Origin: Actinomycetes bacterium
GTDB taxonomy: Bacteria > Actinomycetota > Acidimicrobiia > Acidimicrobiales > Ilumatobacteraceae
Length of the DNA stretch: 37,119 nucleotides
Direction: 5' to 3'
NCBI GenBank assembly: GCA_025359865.1
Contig: JANYDH010000119.1
Location: 1 to 37,119, forward strand
Both the position numbers and the translations under genes were made by a program. The stretch's first letter is position 1, and each line of letters starts with the position of its first letter. Below are positions 34,432-37,119 of this stretch, one piece after another. Below the pieces are notes generated by a model that ran no database searches, was not told where the DNA came from, and worked only from the letters and a program-made list of their open reading frames with translations.

Positions 34432-35907
34432 ATGCCCCACGACCAGTGCTATGTCGCAGTGCAGAGTCGCGATGCTCGTTTCGATGGATGGTTCTTCACT
34501 GCCGTGCACACGACCGGTATCTACTGTCGTCCTTCGTGCCCGGCGACCACGCCGAAGCAGGCCAATGTGTCGTTCTTTGCGACCGCTGCGTCGGCGCAAC
34601 AGCGCGGCTTTCGGGCTTGCAAGCGGTGCCGTCCCGATGCCTCGCCGGGTTCTCCCGAGTGGAACGTTCGCGCTGACGCTGTCGCTCGGGCGATGCGCTT
34701 GATCGCTGACGGCGTGATCGACCGTGAAGGCGTGTCCGGGCTCTCGCTGCGCCTCGGATACAGCGAACGTCATCTCAACCGACTCATCACCGATGAGTTG
34801 GGTGCAGGCCCGCTTGCGATCGCGCGGGCACAGCGCGCCCAGACAGCCAGGCTCCTCATCGAGACCACGGCGATGCCGATCACCGACGTCGCGTTTGCCG
34901 CTGGCTTCGCCAGCATCCGCCAGTTCAACGACACCGTCCGCGAGGTGTTCGACACCTCGCCGACCGGGCTGCGCGCTGCCCGTCGGGCGGGTGTCGCGAT
35001 CGGCGCGCCGGGGACGGTCCAGCTGCGACTGCCCGTGCGCGGACCATTCGATGCGGCAGCCGTGCTCGAGTTCATCGCAAGCCGCGCGGTTCACGGCGTC
35101 GAAGCATGGGACGGCAGTGTCTACACGCGCACGCTTCGACTGCCCGGTGGACCGGGAATCGTCACACTCTCAGCTGGCGTATCGGGCACGTCCGGTGCGT
35201 CCGGTGACGCGACCTACGTGAACTGCGGACTCCGTCTCACGGCTACATCCGATCTTCAGACAGCGGTGCAGCGCTGTCGTCGGTTGCTCGATCTCGATGC
35301 CGACCCGGTGGCAGTCGATGCGCGCCTTTCGGCCGACCCCGTGCTCGCGCCGCTCGTCCGTAAACGTCCCGGGTTGCGTTCACCAGGATGTGTCGACGGT
35401 GGCGAACTGTTGGTGCGGGCGATCCTAGGACAACAGGTGTCGGTTGCCGGGGCGCGAACCATCGCAGGCCGGCTTGCATCCGCTGTTGGTGAGCGGATCG
35501 ATCAGTTCGGTCTGATCGAGTCCGCTGTGACCCATCTGTTCCCGTCGGCCGCTGCTCTCAGCGGCATCGATCCGTCGCTCCTCCCCATGCCCGCGGCCCG
35601 CCGGCGATCCCTCGTTGCCGCGTGCACTGCCGTGGCAGATCGTTCGATCGTCATCGATGCCGGCGCCGATCGAGGACAACTGGTGTCCGACCTGCAACGA
35701 ATTGTCGGCATCGGACCGTGGACGGCGGCGTACGTTGCGATGCGCGGCGTTGGTGATCCCGACGTCTTCATGCCCACCGATCTAGGCGTCCGGCACTCGC
35801 TGGAGGCCCTCGGCCTTCCAGCATCGGCGGGCGCTGCCACCGAACTAGCTGAACGCTGGCGGCCTTGGCGCTCGTATGCGTTGCATCACCTCTGGGCAAA
35901 CCTGTGA
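34432..35907 (+). CDS. alkA: Ada-AlkA fusion, alkylation sensor and 3-methyladenine glycosylase
   Basis: A 491-aa repair protein. Residues 1-70 are the Ada zinc/methyl-acceptor domain with Cys32, Cys36, Cys63 and Cys66 (GIYCRPSC...ACKRCRP); Cys32 would take the methyl group from phosphotriesters. Residues 75-180 are an AraC-type helix-turn-helix domain. Residues 190-491 are AlkA: an N-terminal domain, then HhH-GPD with ILGQQVSVAGARTIAGRL, the hairpin RIVGIGPWTAAY and catalytic Asp450 (FMPTDLGVRHS). The same fusion is mycobacterial AlkA (Rv1317c). Methylated protein probably activates its own operon. The ATG at 34432 is preferred over 34363 by domain fit. Ogt follows 11 bp downstream. Confidence 0.92.
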   Translation: MPHDQCYVAVQSRDARFDGWFFTAVHTTGIYCRPSCPATTPKQANVSFFATAASAQQRGFRACKRCRPDASPGSPEWNVRADAVARAMRLIADGVIDREGVSGLSLRLGYSERHLNRLITDELGAGPLAIARAQRAQTARLLIETTAMPITDVAFAAGFASIRQFNDTVREVFDTSPTGLRAARRAGVAIGAPGTVQLRLPVRGPFDAAAVLEFIASRAVHGVEAWDGSVYTRTLRLPGGPGIVTLSAGVSGTSGASGDATYVNCGLRLTATSDLQTAVQRCRRLLDLDADPVAVDARLSADPVLAPLVRKRPGLRSPGCVDGGELLVRAILGQQVSVAGARTIAGRLASAVGERIDQFGLIESAVTHLFPSAAALSGIDPSLLPMPAARRRSLVAACTAVADRSIVIDAGADRGQLVSDLQRIVGIGPWTAAYVAMRGVGDPDVFMPTDLGVRHSLEALGLPASAGAATELAERWRPWRSYALHHLWANL

Positions 35908-35918
35908 AGGAGACAATC

Positions 35919-36464
35919 GTGTCCACTCCATCCATCCCCCGTTCTCCCAGCTGGAAGTGCGTGATGATCTCGCCAGTCGGCGTGCTCACGCTCGTCGCAG
36001 GCGACGATGGGTTGCGCGCTGTGATCTGGCCGGGTGAATCGATCGACCGGCAGCAGACCCTGCACGGGTCGAATCTCACCGAGTCGCGTCTGCCCGAGTC
36101 GCAGACTGCAGTAGCCGTGCTCGATCGGGCCGTCGCGCAACTGACGGAGTACTTTGCTGGCACGCGCGCGGAGTTCGATGTACCGCTCGATCCGGCTGGC
36201 ACTCCGTTCCAAAAACTCGCTTGGAAGGCGTTGCTCACGATTCCGTACGGTCACACGGTCAGCTATGGCGAGCAGGCCCGCCGCCTCGGTGATCAGCGCA
36301 AGGCTCGCGCTGTGGGTGCAGCGAACGGCCGCAACCCGATCAGCATCATCGTCCCGTGCCACCGAGTGGTGGGAGCGAATGGATCACTTACCGGATTCGC
36401 CGGAGGTATCGCCACCAAGGCGTGGCTCCTCGACCACGAACGTGGTCAAGCGCGTCTAGCGTGA
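35919..36464 (+). CDS. ogt: Methylated-DNA-protein cysteine methyltransferase
   Basis: A 181-aa O6-alkylguanine-DNA alkyltransferase that moves an alkyl group from guanine to its own cysteine and is then spent. The acceptor motif is IIVPCHRVV with Cys147, preceded by IPYGHTVSYGEQARRLG (helix-turn-helix) and followed by LTGFAGGIATKAWLLDHE. The start is the GTG at 35919, with AAGGAG 6-7 nt upstream; an in-frame codon at 35865 lies inside alkA. It is in one operon with alkA, as in mycobacteria. Confidence 0.94.
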   Translation: MSTPSIPRSPSWKCVMISPVGVLTLVAGDDGLRAVIWPGESIDRQQTLHGSNLTESRLPESQTAVAVLDRAVAQLTEYFAGTRAEFDVPLDPAGTPFQKLAWKALLTIPYGHTVSYGEQARRLGDQRKARAVGAANGRNPISIIVPCHRVVGANGSLTGFAGGIATKAWLLDHERGQARLA

Positions 36465-36471
36465 CGCCGGA

Positions 36472-37068
36472 TCAGCCGGCGTGGCGGGCGCGAGACTGCT
36501 GCTCACGGCGAGTTCGGGCGTCGGCCTGCTTGAGCTCCTTGGCGGCCTTGCGGCGAGCCTTGGTCTCGTCGTCTGCTGCAGTCGCAAGCACCGGCGCGGC
36601 GACCGCTTCCTCACGGGCGGGTAGCCCGAGTGTGTCGTCGTGCTTCAACAGCCGGGTCAACAACACCGATGCAGCCGCCTCGCCGGCAACCGAGGCGGCG
36701 AGCGTGAGTCGCACGGTTGCCAGGCCGTGACGCTCGATCAGCCCGGGCGTTGCCGTGGCGAGATCCTCCTCGGTCGGATTGTCAGAAGCGTCGCCCAATT
36801 CGGTGATGCAATCGGCCAGACACGGGTCGGTGAGCACGGTGGCGATCTGCTCGAGACCGCCACTCATCCGGCCCCGTGCCGCAGTCGAGCGAAGGCCCAT
36901 CGTGCGGGCTGCGGGGTCTTCGAAACCGCCTTCGCGGGCACCGCACAGCTTGTCTAGAGCCTCACGGTGGTCGTCGGGCAGAGCGGCGACAAGTGTCTCC
37001 AGCTCCTCGTCGGTCATGGCGGTGAGCGCCCGGTCGAGTAACGACAGCGCCTGGATGCGATTCTTCAT
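36472..37068 (-). CDS. Unrecognised actinobacterial-type protein with basic tail
   Basis: A roughly 198-aa protein of unknown function. The N-terminal third is acidic (ALTAMTDEELETLVAALPDD), the middle is helical and Ala/Leu-rich, and the last 35 residues are a Lys/Arg-rich coiled-coil-like tail (KARRKAAKELKQADARTRRE) that could contact nucleic acid. There is no signal peptide or membrane segment. The start is ATG 37068 or GTG 37077; neither has a good ribosome site. It converges with ogt, 7 bp apart. Coding character by codon use is convincing; the family is not recognised. Confidence 0.65.
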   Translation of the reverse strand: MKNRIQALSLLDRALTAMTDEELETLVAALPDDHREALDKLCGAREGGFEDPAARTMGLRSTAARGRMSGGLEQIATVLTDPCLADCITELGDASDNPTEEDLATATPGLIERHGLATVRLTLAASVAGEAAASVLLTRLLKHDDTLGLPAREEAVAAPVLATAADDETKARRKAAKELKQADARTRREQQSRARHAG

Positions 37069-37111
37069 CTGATTCACGAGGCCACAGACTACCGAGCCCA
37101 GCAGCTTTGGT

Positions 37112-37119
37112 GGGGGGGG
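37112..37119. other. Terminal G run
   Basis: The window ends in eight G after CTTTGGT. This may be natural or an assembly-edge artefact of a contig end. Confidence 0.4.

Overview
The window looks like chromosomal DNA of a high-GC Actinomycetota. The evidence is a WhiB1-type iron-sulfur regulator, a PdtaS-type histidine kinase beside it, DUF3107, DUF3090 and SCO1664/TIGR03843-type proteins, F420-associated proteins, an Ada-AlkA fusion followed by ogt, and many GTG starts and 1-4 nt gene overlaps. Several gene neighbourhoods recall Mycobacterium (pdtaS/whiB1; alkA-ogt; phosphomutase-DUF3090-SCO1664). The gene mix would fit an Acidimicrobiia-like lineage, but this is inference. No phage, IS transposase, CRISPR array, rRNA or tRNA gene was recognised.

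Layout. 46-2664 (minus): a zinc/manganese ABC importer (binding lipoprotein, permease, ATPase with a His-rich tail) behind a Zur-like box. 2779-6663 (plus): DUF3107, two ArsA/Get3-like ATPases and PdtaS. 6683-7931: whiB1 and a glycerophosphodiester phosphodiesterase diverge around a CRP-like site. 7903-10768: a lipid kinase and etfBA diverge around a perfect 14-copy pentanucleotide repeat. 11185-12972: a secreted subtilase. 13199-15063: a three-gene actinobacterial operon ending in a terminator. 15083-19005: a family-5 uracil-DNA glycosylase, an HSL-type esterase and a fused alpha-beta 2-oxoacid dehydrogenase E1. 18999-23161 (minus): a membrane-anchored Hsp70-like protein, a PPOX/F420 flavin protein and an FrhB-type iron-sulfur protein.

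23256-34168 is a nitrogen-control region. It holds glnD, two amtB-glnK pairs (both minus), a 902-aa cation:proton antiporter and a 99-aa winged-helix protein just upstream of the antiporter; an acyl-CoA dehydrogenase gene interrupts the region. The antiporter is the standout. Its cytoplasmic half (about residues 410-880) aligns by eye with GlnD residues about 310-765 without the nucleotidyltransferase domain: the GlnD helical linker, an HD-like domain whose metal-binding residues are lost, and two ACT domains. A transporter appears to have gained a catalytically dead GlnD sensory module, and it is encoded directly upstream of amtB-glnK. Both amtB genes have upstream 11-bp-periodic boxes resembling GlnR operators (GTnAC-n6-GAAAC).

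34432-36464 (plus): alkylation repair genes alkA (Ada-AlkA) and ogt. 36472-37068 (minus): an unrecognised actinobacterial-type protein. Short tandem repeats with periods of 5, 10, 12, 13, 15 and 18 bp sit in or at the edge of six intergenic spaces, four of them around the amtB-glnK genes. A 413-bp convergent gap after glnD holds a long inverted repeat, three copies of a 14-bp motif and a short remnant with coding character.
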